64,000 nt of DNA, taken from assembly GCF_003240565.2 (NCBI RefSeq), contig NZ_CP117257.1, positions 375,072 to 439,071 of the forward strand, in the 5' to 3' direction. Positions within the stretch are counted from its first letter, which is position 1, and every line of letters starts with the position of its first letter. The notes under the pieces were generated by a model. The model did not search any database, had not been told where the DNA came from, and saw only the letters and a program-made list of their open reading frames with translations. The position numbers were made by a program, and so were the translations under genes. Origin of the DNA: Rhizobium tumorigenes. GTDB lineage: Bacteria > Pseudomonadota > Alphaproteobacteria > Rhizobiales > Rhizobiaceae. Below are positions 1 through 8,262 of the stretch, in pieces.

Positions 1-2
1 TT

Positions 3-1166
3 CGGCGTAAGCAGACCGAATGTGCTATTCTGGAGAGGCGATTGGAGCATGCTGAACGTCTTCAGGCAGTCGGTACACTTGCTGGTGGAATAGCGCATGA
101 GTTCAATAACATTTTGGGAGCAATCCTCGGGTACGCTGAGATGGCGCAAAATACGCAGCGTCGGTCATCTGCCACCCGAAGGCATATTGATCAGATTATT
201 TCATCGGGTCACAGAGCCAGGCTCATCATCGATCAAATATTGACTTTAAGCCGAAAAGTAGAACGCGTAACAAAGCCGTTCAGTGTATCCGAACTCGTAA
301 TGGAAATTGCTCCCCTATTGCGAGTAGCATTGCAGAGCAACATCGAGCTGAATTTTGAGTTTGATGACAAGAAGAGCGTAGTCGAAGGAAGCCCACTTGA
401 GGTGCAGCAGATGCTGATGAATCTTTGCAAGAATGCTTCCCAAGCCTTTACCGCCGATGGTAAAATCGACATCATCGTTCGCCGAACTTTCGTATCTAGA
501 CAGAAAATACTGGCGCATGGTGTTATGCCAGCTGGTGACTATGTTCTTCTTTCTGTCAGCGACAACGGCGAAGGCATTGCCGAAACGGTGCTGCCCCACA
601 TTTTTGAGCCTTTCTTTACAACACGCTCTCGCAGCGGCGGTACGGGTTTAGGTCTTGCCGCCGTGCACGGTCATGTCAGCGCGCTTGCAGGATATATTGA
701 CGTTACATCAGCCGTTCGGCGAGGGACGCGCTTCGACATCTTTCTACCACCTTCTTCGAAGAAGCCCGTCAGCCCGGACACGTTTTTCGGCCGCTGTAAA
801 ACACCGCGTGGCAACGGAGAGATTGTGGCATTGGTTGAACCGGATTCCGTATTGCGGGAGGTGTATGAGGACAAGATCGCCGCTCTGGGCTATGAGCCAG
901 TGGGCTTTAAGACATATGCAGAATATGGCAATTGGATATCAAAAGGCAAACAAGCCGATTTGGTTCTAGTTGACCAATCGTCTCTTCCCGACAATCAGGG
1001 TGCTACTGGCTTGCATGCAGCCTTCAAGACAGCGTCCATCATCATCGGAGGAAGTGACCTTAAAATGTCACTTTCCAGCGATGACATGACGTCCGCGCTT
1101 TTTCTGCCCAAACCTATATCCTCCAGGACCATGGCCCACGCGATTCGGACCAAGATTAAAACCTAG
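3..1166 (+). CDS. virA: VirA-like hybrid sensor kinase, 5'-truncated by window edge
   Basis: This is the C-terminal half (about 387 residues) of a VirA-type membrane sensor kinase, which in Agrobacterium senses plant phenolics and phosphorylates VirG. The reading frame is open from base 3, so the gene continues upstream of the window and no start is present. The phospho-acceptor motif GIAHEFNN has its His codon at 96-98. The ATPase N-box ([10 protein letters not shown]), G1 (DNGEGI) and G2 (GGTGLGLA) boxes follow. A receiver-like domain starts around GEIVALVEP and the protein ends in KIKT, which matches the family end as I remember it. The kinase core looks intact. The TAG stop lies inside a CTAG that probably served as target for the adjacent IS remnant. 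Whether the rest of a vir regulon is present cannot be seen here. Confidence 0.93.
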   Translation, partial: RRKQTECAILERRLEHAERLQAVGTLAGGIAHEFNNILGAILGYAEMAQNTQRRSSATRRHIDQIISSGHRARLIIDQILTLSRKVERVTKPFSVSELVMEIAPLLRVALQSNIELNFEFDDKKSVVEGSPLEVQQMLMNLCKNASQAFTADGKIDIIVRRTFVSRQKILAHGVMPAGDYVLLSVSDNGEGIAETVLPHIFEPFFTTRSRSGGTGLGLAAVHGHVSALAGYIDVTSAVRRGTRFDIFLPPSSKKPVSPDTFFGRCKTPRGNGEIVALVEPDSVLREVYEDKIAALGYEPVGFKTYAEYGNWISKGKQADLVLVDQSSLPDNQGATGLHAAFKTASIIIGGSDLKMSLSSDDMTSALFLPKPISSRTMAHAIRTKIKT

Positions 1167-1369
1167 CAGTGTACGGAAAAGGCCCTTGCTGTGAACGGAC
1201 TGCCGTGACTCCATGCCTGAGTGATTGGTCGGCAGGAGCAGGACATGCGTGGCAGTGATATGCAGACGGCGGGTCTGTTTTCTTATGTGAGCTGCGAAGC
1301 CCGCGTTCCGACAAGCCATCCGCTGCGGGCGATCCGCGCCATTGTGGACGAGGCGCTGGAAGTTCTGTC
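1167..1369 (+). mobile_element. 5' remnant of an IS5-family element related to the 1339-bp IS
   Basis: This stretch begins directly after the virA stop and aligns, with many substitutions, to the left end and first ~60 transposase codons of the two full copies at 42074-43412 and 50081-51419. It contains readable transposase N-terminal sequence (GLFSYVSCEAR). It stops abruptly at about 1369, so only roughly 200 bp of the element survive. It diverges clearly from the two full copies and is therefore an older relative, not a recent fragment of them. Confidence 0.8.
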
Positions 1370-1468
1370 GTATGCGGCGTCCACGCCCCATTGATTTTTC
1401 AGTTGCAGCGGCTTGATGGTATTGCCTTTGGGGCCGGATGTGAGCTCACCGACGAGTATCTGACGAGC

Positions 1469-1657
1469 TCATTGTGAGGACTTGATGCGGGCGGCATAGG
1501 CCCAAGGCATTAGGGCATCGATGTCTTTGGCGAGGTGGCCGTTTGCGAGGCGGGTGAAGAGGTCGCACAGATAGGCGTAAGGCTCAATTCCATTCATTTT
1601 ACATGTGCCGATCAAGCTGGCAAACCGGGCCCAATTTCGGCCCCCTTCATCGTGGCC
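1469..1657 (-). pseudogene. C-terminal remnant of an IS66-family transposase (TnpC)
   Basis: About 60 codons read on the minus strand as the end of an IS66-family TnpC protein, with the typical string NWARFASLIGTCKMNG followed by EPYAYLCDLFTRLANGH and a C-terminal MPWAY segment. The upstream (5') part is cut off at 1657, exactly where the IS21-family end begins. No IS66 TnpA/TnpB genes and no IS66 ends were found. It is a dead fragment into or beside which other elements have inserted. Confidence 0.8.
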
Positions 1658-1781
1658 TGCGGATTCCGCTCTGAAGCCGGCCGCCATTCCAATCATTGAC
1701 CGGCCACCGTTCCGATTTGAAGCCGGCCACCATTCCAATCAATAACCGGCCAGTTACCGGCACTCAAGTTCCCCTGGGTCA

Positions 1782-2714
1782 GAGTCGGACTCGAAAAGGC
1801 TTCAATGATATCGATACCTTGCGAGCCGCCGGGTTATCAGGCGAATGTGGGCGATCATAATCCATGCCTCTGAGGAGGCGATGGATTTTTCGACGTCCTT
1901 TGCTAGCCTGCGGCATCTGCCAAGCCACGCGAAGGTCCGCTCGACGACCCAGCGTCGTGGCAGAACTTCAAAGCCTTTCGCTTTGTCCGAGCGCTTGATG
2001 ATCTCGACCGTCCAGCGTCCGATCTTCTTCAATCGCCGCTTCAACTTATCGCCTGCATAGCCGCCATCAGCGAAGACATGCAGCAACCATGGCCACCTGT
2101 GGCGGATGGATTTCAGAAGATCAGGAGCACCATCGCGATCCTGGATGTCGGCGCTGTGCACCATGAGACCGACCATCAGGCCAAGCGTATCGACGATGAT
2201 ATGGCGCTTTCTCCCTTTCGTCTTCTTACCTGCATCATAGCCTCGTATGCCACCGCTTTCCGTAGTTTTCACGCTCTGACTATCGATCACACCAGCCGTC
2301 GGACTTGCCTCTCTGCCCTCCAACTCGCGTGCCTCCATCACGAGATGATGGTTGATGCGTGTCCAAAGTCCCAGTGCCCGCCATTCATAAAAATAGCGCT
2401 GGACCGTTGAACAGGGCGGAAAATCCTTCGGCAGCATCCGCCACTGGCAACCGGTGGTGGCGATGTAAAGCAGAGCATTTACGACCTCGCGCAAATCAGT
2501 GGTGCGAGGTCGACCCAAGCGGCGGGGCATCGGCAAAAAAGGCGCAACCAGTTCCCATTCCCGATCCGTCATGTCACTTGCATAGCGAGCCGTTCGCCGG
2601 GCATATTGCCGACGGGTGATTTCAGTCCAGGCCATCGTGAACTCCATCGAATCTTTGCAAATCCGAAGGAATCATAACCTGTTGAAATCACCCACCTCTT
2701 TTTGAGGCAGCCAA
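1782..2714 (-). mobile_element. IS5-family (IS427-like) insertion sequence, 933 bp
   Basis: The boundaries are set by comparison with the uninterrupted IS21 copy at 6466-7011. The inserted segment is 933 bp and is flanked by a direct TCA at 1779-1781 and 2715-2717, a TNA-type duplication as expected for the IS427 group. The ends carry imperfect inverted repeats (GAGTCGGACTCGAAAAG against TTGGCTGCCTCAAAAAG). One transposase gene fills the element on the minus strand. Confidence 0.85.
1802..2635 (-). CDS. IS5-family transposase (IS427-like)
   Basis: The product of about 277 residues is a DDE transposase. Its N-terminal domain contains MTDREWELVAPFLP and RGRPRTTDLREVVNALLY-type sequence. The catalytic region shows VIDSQSVKTTESGG, GRKRHIIVDTLG, an FADGGYAGDK segment and the RRWVVERTFAWL signature with the catalytic Glu. 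I chose the ATG at 2635 (MAWTEITRRQYA); an in-frame ATG at 2647 would add four residues. It looks intact and could be active. Confidence 0.92.
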   Translation of the reverse strand: MAWTEITRRQYARRTARYASDMTDREWELVAPFLPMPRRLGRPRTTDLREVVNALLYIATTGCQWRMLPKDFPPCSTVQRYFYEWRALGLWTRINHHLVMEARELEGREASPTAGVIDSQSVKTTESGGIRGYDAGKKTKGRKRHIIVDTLGLMVGLMVHSADIQDRDGAPDLLKSIRHRWPWLLHVFADGGYAGDKLKRRLKKIGRWTVEIIKRSDKAKGFEVLPRRWVVERTFAWLGRCRRLAKDVEKSIASSEAWIMIAHIRLITRRLARYRYH

Positions 2715-2761
2715 TCAGCAACCTTGGCATGTGTCCCCTCGATATCCACGAGGGGAATTTA

Positions 2762-3142
2762 ATGCCTGCAAAAAGAAAGCTGACCATGCGACACATTCGA
2801 CAAATGCTGCGGCTTGCGGGTAGCGGAACGAGTAGCCGCGAGATCGCGGTGATACTTGGCATTGCTCGGAGCACCGTGCAGGACAATTTGAAGCGGGCTG
2901 CGATGGCAGGGCTGAGTTGGCCGCTCGCCAGCGACCTGACAGACGATGTCCTTGAGGCCAAGCTTTTCGTCCACCCCGGCGTCAAGCAGGGCCAGCGATT
3001 GCGCCAAGAGCCCGATTGGGGCCCGCTTTCAATAGAGCTGAAGAAGCCAGGCGTTACGCTGCTTATCCTTTGGGAAGAATACCGCAGCATTCATCCAGAT
3101 GGGTATGGATATAGCCGTTATGTTGCGGCCAAATTTATGTAG
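2762..3142 (+). pseudogene. istA: Truncated IS21-family IstA, left copy (N-terminal ~120 residues)
   Basis: The frame encodes only the N-terminal DNA-binding part of an IstA transposase: MPAKRKLTMRHIRQMLRLAG, a helix-turn-helix (SSREIAVILGIARSTVQ), and the HPDGYGYSRY segment that normally precedes the DDE domain. After GYGYSRY the family sequence ends and the frame runs into foreign sequence (VAAKFM, then stop). The catalytic core is absent, so the gene is dead. Confidence 0.85.
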
Positions 3143-3239
3143 TGGAAGGCCTCTCTTGCTCAAGCGCCTCGGTGTCGTGGGGGGCTTGACGCAACATAAC
3201 TCGATGACTGGGTAGCAAGCTTTCCAATGGAGGTTTGCT

Positions 3240-4469
3240 ATGGATCATACGACTGATGCCGGCCGCTCGGCGGCCCACTATCATGATGATGACGCGCCGT
3301 TTGCCGAAGAGCGGAACCGTTATCTTCGCCACTGCGCGGAACGCGGTGCCACTCACGCTTCTCTCAAAATCAAACGCAACGAGCTGTTGTGGATTGCCCC
3401 GCGCCTCGGTCCGAATGCTCCTTCGGAGGGCATCGACATCGAGGTCCTCCGACAGATTGCGATTGAGAGGCAACAGGCGCACGGAGCGCTCACGGCCGCC
3501 CGAAGAGTGGTCGATATCGGACGTCCTTGGCTTCGATTTCTTGGTTGGTGGCGAGAACCGAGTACCGGATTCGAGTATCAGGGGCAACTCGAAGAGTATG
3601 TGAGATGGATGCGCGATGAGCGCGGCTTCACACCATCGACGCTTGAGCAACGGATCCGTGTGATCGGCAGGTTCCTGCGCTGGTGCGATCAGACGAACCG
3701 GCAACTCGGAGATCTTCAGGCGGTCGACATCGACGCTTATTTTGTGTCCCAGGCAACGGGACGATGGTCCCGTGTGTCGGTCGCCACCACTGCTTCTGCT
3801 CTGCGGGTATTTCTGCGCTATGCCGGAAAGCGGGGATTATGCGCAAACAACCTGGCCGGATCGATCGATCGTCCCCGGCTTTACCGAGAGGAGTCGCTGC
3901 CGTACGCCCCGAACTGGTCAGACGTGCAGCGCATGTTGGCCGATGCCGACACCGACAAGCCGCGGGACATTCGCGATCGTGCAATCCTGCTGCTGCTTGC
4001 GGTCTATGGAATGCGGAGCGGCGAGATAGTTGCATTGCGCCTCGATCGGATCGACTGGGCCGGTGGGACCCTAGGGCTTTTCCGTCTGAAGCGCCGCCAG
4101 CCGCAGATCTATCCTCTCGTTTCGTCTGTTGCTGAGGCGCTTGCCCGCTACATCGACACGGTTCGGCCGTCGTCGTCGCACCCGGAAGTCTTCCTATGCA
4201 TGCAAGCGCCCCGTCGGCCGTTGAAGGCGGGAAGCATCTATGATGTCGCGAACCGCAGATTTGTCGCGCTTGGAATCGAAGCGGCCCATCGCGGGGGGCA
4301 CGCACTGCGGCATGCCTGCGCCTCTCGGCTTCTTGCCGAAGGTCTGTCGATAAAGGAGATCGGGGACCATCTGGGGCACCGCAGCGCGGCGACGACCAGT
4401 ATCTACGCCAAGGTGAACTTGGCAGCCCTTCGCGAGGTTGGTGCATTCGACTTGGGAGCGCTGCAATGA
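3240..4469 (+). CDS. Tyrosine recombinase, first of a RIT trio
   Basis: This 409-residue phage-integrase-family protein cuts and rejoins DNA through a covalent tyrosine intermediate. An N-terminal SAM-like core-binding domain occupies roughly residues 115-200. The catalytic domain has Arg259 (YGMRSGEI), His354/Arg357 (HALRH), His380 (LGHRS) and the nucleophile Tyr389 (SIYAKV). All the key residues are present, so the protein is probably functional. The ATG at 3240 follows a GGAGG-like site. Its stop overlaps the next gene by 4 bases (ATGA), indicating translational coupling. Confidence 0.92.
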   Translation: MDHTTDAGRSAAHYHDDDAPFAEERNRYLRHCAERGATHASLKIKRNELLWIAPRLGPNAPSEGIDIEVLRQIAIERQQAHGALTAARRVVDIGRPWLRFLGWWREPSTGFEYQGQLEEYVRWMRDERGFTPSTLEQRIRVIGRFLRWCDQTNRQLGDLQAVDIDAYFVSQATGRWSRVSVATTASALRVFLRYAGKRGLCANNLAGSIDRPRLYREESLPYAPNWSDVQRMLADADTDKPRDIRDRAILLLLAVYGMRSGEIVALRLDRIDWAGGTLGLFRLKRRQPQIYPLVSSVAEALARYIDTVRPSSSHPEVFLCMQAPRRPLKAGSIYDVANRRFVALGIEAAHRGGHALRHACASRLLAEGLSIKEIGDHLGHRSAATTSIYAKVNLAALREVGAFDLGALQ

Positions 4470-5410
4470 TGCTGTCCAATGTTGTCGACGCGTATCTGGC
4501 CAAGCAGCGGTCATTGGGCATGCGTTTCGAGTCCGCCGAGGTGCTGTTGCGCAGATTCTGCCGCGTGATGGGCAATCCCGAGATCAGCGAGATTACCCCG
4601 GAGGCGGTAGCCGCGTTTCTCCAAGGCAGCGGATCGCTCAGCGCCACCTGGATGCTGCGTTACAGGGTGTTGAGCGGTCTTTACCGCTTCGCCGTCAGCC
4701 GCGACTATCCGGCGTTCTCGCCACTGCCGACATCATTGCCGAAGCTGCCGCCGCAACAGACGCCGTACGTCTATTCGACGGAAGAGCTGCGCCGGCTGCT
4801 GGACGCGACCTCTATCCTGAAGCTTGGGCACAGTCCTCAGGTGCCGGCAATGTATCGCACCCTTCTCCTGCTGCTTTACGGTAGCGGTATGCGCATCGGC
4901 GAGGCGCTTCGCTTGGTCTTGCAAGACGTGGACCTGACCGAGCAGATCATCACTGTCCGCGACACGAAGTTCTTCAAAACGCGTCTCGTGCCGATCGGAC
5001 CAAAGCTCAACTACGAGCTGTCTGCGCATATCGAACGCCGGCGCCTTCTCCCTTTGCCGCGTGGGGAACAATCACCGTTGTTCACTACGCGCGATGGCCG
5101 GCCGTGGCACTACGTGCGGGTTATTTCCTGGTTCCAGCATGTCCGTCGAGCCGCCGGAATCAGTTGCCCTATCGGGGAGCTTCGGCCGCCACGACTGCAC
5201 GATATTCGTCACACCGCCGCCGTGCACCGGGTGGTCGCCTGGTATCGCTCCGGTCAAGACGTGCAAAGGTTGCTTCCGCAACTCGCAACCTACCTTGGCC
5301 ATATCGATATACGTTCGACCCAGCGCTATTTGCACATGACGCCCGATCTCCTCGATGCAGCCAGCCAGCGCTTTGCGCAATATGCAATGGGGGCCGACCA
5401 TGAAGGATGA
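4466..5410 (+). CDS. Tyrosine recombinase, second of a RIT trio
   Basis: The 314-residue product has a short N-terminal core-binding domain (VDAYLAKQRSLGMRFESAE) and a full catalytic domain: the first Arg in GSGMRIGEALRL, a Lys in the beta-hairpin (DTKFFKTRLVPI), HDIRHTAAVHR, LGHIDIRSTQRY and the tyrosine in RYLHM. It overlaps the preceding gene by 4 bases and the following gene by 11 bases. Such overlaps and the order of three unequal recombinases are typical of RIT elements, whose three proteins are thought to act together. Confidence 0.92.
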   Translation: MMLSNVVDAYLAKQRSLGMRFESAEVLLRRFCRVMGNPEISEITPEAVAAFLQGSGSLSATWMLRYRVLSGLYRFAVSRDYPAFSPLPTSLPKLPPQQTPYVYSTEELRRLLDATSILKLGHSPQVPAMYRTLLLLLYGSGMRIGEALRLVLQDVDLTEQIITVRDTKFFKTRLVPIGPKLNYELSAHIERRRLLPLPRGEQSPLFTTRDGRPWHYVRVISWFQHVRRAAGISCPIGELRPPRLHDIRHTAAVHRVVAWYRSGQDVQRLLPQLATYLGHIDIRSTQRYLHMTPDLLDAASQRFAQYAMGADHEG

Positions 5411-6395
5411 GAACCTCCTTGGTCCGTGGATCCGTCGTTTCCTGTTGGAGCATCTGGTCGCCGAACGCAATCTTTCCCGCAACACCCAAGCCAGCTACCG
5501 CGACACACTTAAACTGCTGTTGCCGTTTGCGAGTGAGAAAGGAAGTTGCGCCATCGAACGTATGACAGTGGAGGAGTTGACGCCGGCAGTCGTCCGCAAA
5601 TTCCTGGACCATCTAGAACGTGATCGCCGATGCAGCGAGGCAACCCGTAACCAACGGCTGGCGACCATTCATTCGCTGGCACGCTTCGTCGGCATGCGAT
5701 CACCGGTTCATCTGGCGTGGTGTTCCGAGATAAGGGCAATACCATTCAAAAAGACAGCGAAGGCCGCAATCGGGTATCTCGAGAAGGCCGAGATGGATGC
5801 GCTTCTCGGTCAACCTGACAGGCGTACGCCTATCGGCGCGCGTGATCATGCTCTGTTGCTATTCCTGTACAACAGCGGTGCTCGCGCGGATGAGGCCGCA
5901 AAATTGACGATTGGCAATCTTCAGTTGGGCACGTCTCCGTCAGTCCGCCTTCACGGCAAAGGAAACAAGACACGAATTTGCCCATTGTGGCCAGCGACGG
6001 CGATATCGCTGGCTCGACTCATTGCCGATCGGGATAGGAGCGATGCGGTCTTTCTGGGTCGGACGAAGGAGCCTCTGACGAGGTTCGGAAATCACCGCGT
6101 CGTGACGCAATACGCTGCCACGGCGAGCAAAACCGTGCCGACATTGGCCACGAAGCGCATCAGCCCCCATACGATCCGGCACACGACAGCTGTCCATCTC
6201 CTGCGAGCAGGCGTCGATATCAACACGATCCGCGCTTGGCTGGGCCATGTGTCGTTGGATACCACGCACATCTACGCCGAGGTGGATCTCGAGATGAAGG
6301 CCAAGGCGTTGGAAAAGGTTGATATCAGCGGCTTGAGAAGCACCCCACGGCAGCGATCCCTGCCGTCATTGATGGCATTCCTGAAAGCATTGTAG
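5400..6395 (+). CDS. Tyrosine recombinase, third of a RIT trio
   Basis: The protein (331 residues from the ATG at 5400) starts with a SAM-like core-binding domain (FLLEHLVAERNLSRNTQASY). Its catalytic domain has NSGARADEAAKL, SPHTIRHTTAVHLL, LGHVSLDTTHIYAEV with the Tyr nucleophile, and a Lys in HGKGNKTR. I chose the ATG at 5400 because it overlaps the preceding stop closely; an earlier in-frame ATG exists at 5355. All catalytic positions are visible, so the three-gene set appears intact. Confidence 0.92.
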   Translation: MKDENLLGPWIRRFLLEHLVAERNLSRNTQASYRDTLKLLLPFASEKGSCAIERMTVEELTPAVVRKFLDHLERDRRCSEATRNQRLATIHSLARFVGMRSPVHLAWCSEIRAIPFKKTAKAAIGYLEKAEMDALLGQPDRRTPIGARDHALLLFLYNSGARADEAAKLTIGNLQLGTSPSVRLHGKGNKTRICPLWPATAISLARLIADRDRSDAVFLGRTKEPLTRFGNHRVVTQYAATASKTVPTLATKRISPHTIRHTTAVHLLRAGVDINTIRAWLGHVSLDTTHIYAEVDLEMKAKALEKVDISGLRSTPRQRSLPSLMAFLKAL

Positions 6396-6465
6396 GCAAC
6401 TATCTTATGTGACGGCTTGGGCCAAGGAATCACCGAAATCCTTGGCTCATTCCCTGCTGCCGCAA

Positions 6466-6843
6466 CATAAATTTGGCCGCAACATAACGGCTATATCCAT
6501 ACCCATCTGGATGAATGCTGCGGTATTCTTCCCAAAGGATAAGCAGCGTAACGCCTGGCTTCTTCAGCTCTATTGAAAGCGGGCCCCAATCGGGCTCTTG
6601 GCGCAATCGCTGGCCCTGCTTGACGCCGGGGTGGACGAAAAGCTTGGCCTCAAGGACATCGTCTGTCAGGTCGCTGGCGAGCGGCCAACTCAGCCCTGCC
6701 ATCGCAGCCCGCTTCAAATTGTCCTGCACGGTGCTGCGAGCAATGCCAAGTATGACCGCGATCTCGCGGCTACTCGTCCCGCTACCCGCAAGCCGCAGCA
6801 TTTATCGAATGTGTCGCACGGTCAGCTTTCTTTTTGCAGGCAT
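6466..6843 (-). pseudogene. istA: Truncated IS21-family IstA, right copy
   Basis: The frame starts at the ATG at 6843 with MPAKRKLT and repeats the N-terminal IstA sequence of the left copy with a few substitutions, for example Thr for Met in the KLTMRH region. As on the left, homology to IstA ends after GYGYSRY. The open frame continues into the recombinase element for a few codons. It lacks the catalytic domain and is non-functional as a transposase. Confidence 0.82.
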
Positions 6844-7011
6844 TAAATTCCCCTCGTGGATATCGAGGGGACACATGCCAAGGTTGCTGACCCAGGGGAA
6901 CTTGAGTGCCGGTAACTGGCCGGTTATTGATTGGAATGGTGGCCGGCTTCAAATCGGAACGGTGGCCGGTCAATGATTGGAATGGCGGCCGGCTTCAGAG
7001 CGGAATCCGCA
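6466..7011 (-). mobile_element. IS21-family left-end fragment (right, inverted copy)
   Basis: This is the uninterrupted counterpart of the left-flank fragment, in opposite orientation. It runs from the three-recombinase element to the terminal TGCGGATTCCG (read on the minus strand, ending at 7011), with the multiple GGCCGG/GATTGGAATGG repeats of an IS21 end. I noticed four base differences from the left copy when reading the two istA segments. Removing the IS5 insertion from the left copy makes the two fragments equal in length (546 bp). Confidence 0.75.
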
Positions 7012-7112
7012 TGCATGGAGGCGGAAGGCTCGAAGATGCTCGCTTCCTCCCATAGCTTCCTGATTTCAACCGCCGTGGCGTTGCAGCTTTTAACACTGAC
7101 TCCGTAGGCCAT
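7012..7112 (-). pseudogene. 5' fragment of a gene, possibly 2'-5' RNA ligase (LigT)-like
   Basis: The minus-strand frame beginning MAYGVSVKSCNATAVEIRKL and running to ASMHA is interrupted by the IS21 end at 7011. It resembles the start of the small cyclic-phosphodiesterase/2'-5' RNA ligase-like proteins, where a similar SM.AL..PPHITLA segment would follow, but the diagnostic H-x-T motifs are lost. The assignment is a weak inference. What is firm is that an apparent gene start is cut by a mobile-element end. Confidence 0.4.
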
Positions 7113-7227
7113 CCGTTACGTCCGTTGTAGGTTGTTGTTCGACCTTATCGCAACTGAGGGCGCTGGGTCGAGTGGCGCTTCAGGCCGACAGCCGCCCAAC
7201 ATGTTGGCAGCTCTGCGCCAATTGCGG

Positions 7228-7772
7228 TCATTCAAGGGGTGTTATGATTTCGGGGCTGTCGACAACATTGGCGAAATCGGATTTGAGATGGGCCATGGAG
7301 ACATCAAAAATCACGCGAGCAGACAGATTTTCATCGGGAAGGTCGAAGCCCACGACGGCATCACGGACCACGATCATACTGAACCCAAGATCCGAGCCAA
7401 CTCGAACGGTCGTGTTAACACAGTAACCTGCAACGGCACCCGTGACGACAAGAGTGTCGATGCGATTGTCCCGGAGATAGTTTTCCATGTCGGTCGATGC
7501 AAAGGGCGATGATGTGCTTTTGACAAAAACCGGTTCCCCAAGAAGGGGTTCGAGGCCCGGTATCATCCGTTGTGCTGGTGCGCCTGGGTGCATAGGCGAT
7601 GCCGGATTGAGGTCGCCATGATGAACATGGATTACCGTATCACCGTTCTCACGAAATTTTGCAGCCAAAGCGGCGATCTTGACGGCAGCACGCCATTGAC
7701 ATGATCCCGCCCGCGATCGAGGCGGTCTTGCGCGTACATCTGCATATCAATGACAACCAGAGCTTTTTTCAA
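7228..7772 (-). pseudogene. Isochorismatase-family cysteine hydrolase, frameshifted
   Basis: The upstream part reads LKKALVVIDMQMYAQDRLDRGRD, with the conserved Asp of the family, from a TTG at 7772. The downstream part in another frame reads AAKFRENGDTVIHVHHGD, then LVVTGAVAGYCVNTTVR with the catalytic Cys. The two frames cannot be joined without a 1-2 base shift near 7690. The combined length (about 180 residues) suits the family, which hydrolyses isochorismate, nicotinamide or related amides. It is either a real pseudogene or a sequencing error. Its substrate is unknown. Confidence 0.65.
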
Positions 7773-7942
7773 AATGCGTGATCCTGTGGAGCTGCAAAAG
7801 CAATAATCGCGCCTATCATGTACTCAGATGTCGGCAAAGGGAAGACAGCGGAAGCAGTTCAAGATCTGATAGCCGACATTCATGAGCCGTTAATCTCGCA
7901 TATGGACTCTGAATGAGGTAGCATTTTTCGAGGGCTGCTTGC

Positions 7943-8218
7943 ATGAGCACTTTTTTGAGCAACGCTGAGTTAGTTGCTTCGTTCAAATTCCGGCCATCAA
8001 AGATCAAATCGCTGGTTAGGGAAGGCCGCATGGCGATGGTGTGGCTAGCAATCACGGCTCTGACGACTGGGTTCCTCGTTCCCCATATTTATCGCAGAAG
8101 CGTTGACCGCCACTTTCACGATCTGCTTCGAGCTGAGCTCTATCGAATTTATCTGATACTTGCAGGCTTCGGTGTTGGTCGCCTGATCAACCTCGGTCTC
8201 AGCCGCCGAATCCGCTAG
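7943..8218 (+). CDS. Small putative membrane protein of unknown function
   Basis: This 91-residue frame starts with ATG at 7943 and holds two hydrophobic stretches, roughly residues 31-50 (MVWLAITALTTGFLVPHIY) and 66-84 (IYLILAGFGVGRLINLGL), with a basic C-terminus. I do not recognise a family. It lies between the broken isochorismatase gene and the 3' end of virD4 and points toward the transfer operon. It may be a genuine small gene or a chance frame. Confidence 0.35.
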   Translation: MSTFLSNAELVASFKFRPSKIKSLVREGRMAMVWLAITALTTGFLVPHIYRRSVDRHFHDLLRAELYRIYLILAGFGVGRLINLGLSRRIR

Positions 8219-8262
8219 GAAGGTTCTATCAGACGGACGGCCGCTACCGGCCCCACTGCAGT

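Larger units (their letters stand above)
1658..3139 (+). mobile_element. IS21-family left-end fragment (left copy), interrupted by an IS5-family element
   Basis: The fragment begins with TGCGGATTCCGCTCTGAAG and carries the iterated terminal repeats typical of IS21 ends (several copies of a GGCCGG..ATTCCAATCA-type unit at about 1677-1750). The istA start follows. It is the same sequence as 6466-7011 in inverted orientation. Removing the 933-bp IS and its 3-bp duplication leaves 546 bp, exactly the length of the other copy. The rest of istA and all of istB are missing. It forms the left flank of the three-recombinase element. Confidence 0.75.
3117..6488 (+). mobile_element. RIT-type element (three tandem tyrosine recombinases)
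   Basis: Three overlapping tyrosine-recombinase genes in the same direction are the defining content of recombinase-in-trio (RIT) elements, a known group of bacterial elements common in Proteobacteria. The element is bounded by a 23-bp inverted terminal match at 3117-3139 and 6466-6488 (core TTATGTTGCGGCCAAATTTA). Further copies of a CGCAACATAA motif lie just inside the ends, at about 3191-3200 and 6461-6470. Outside the 23-bp match both flanks continue as the same part of istA in opposite directions, which is unusual. Exact ends are inferred. Confidence 0.72.

Noticed and set aside
3628..4647. Open minus-strand frame of 339 codons across the first recombinase gene
   Set aside because: It is antisense to a recombinase with all catalytic residues, and its sequence is Arg/Pro-rich as expected for a GC-rich shadow frame.
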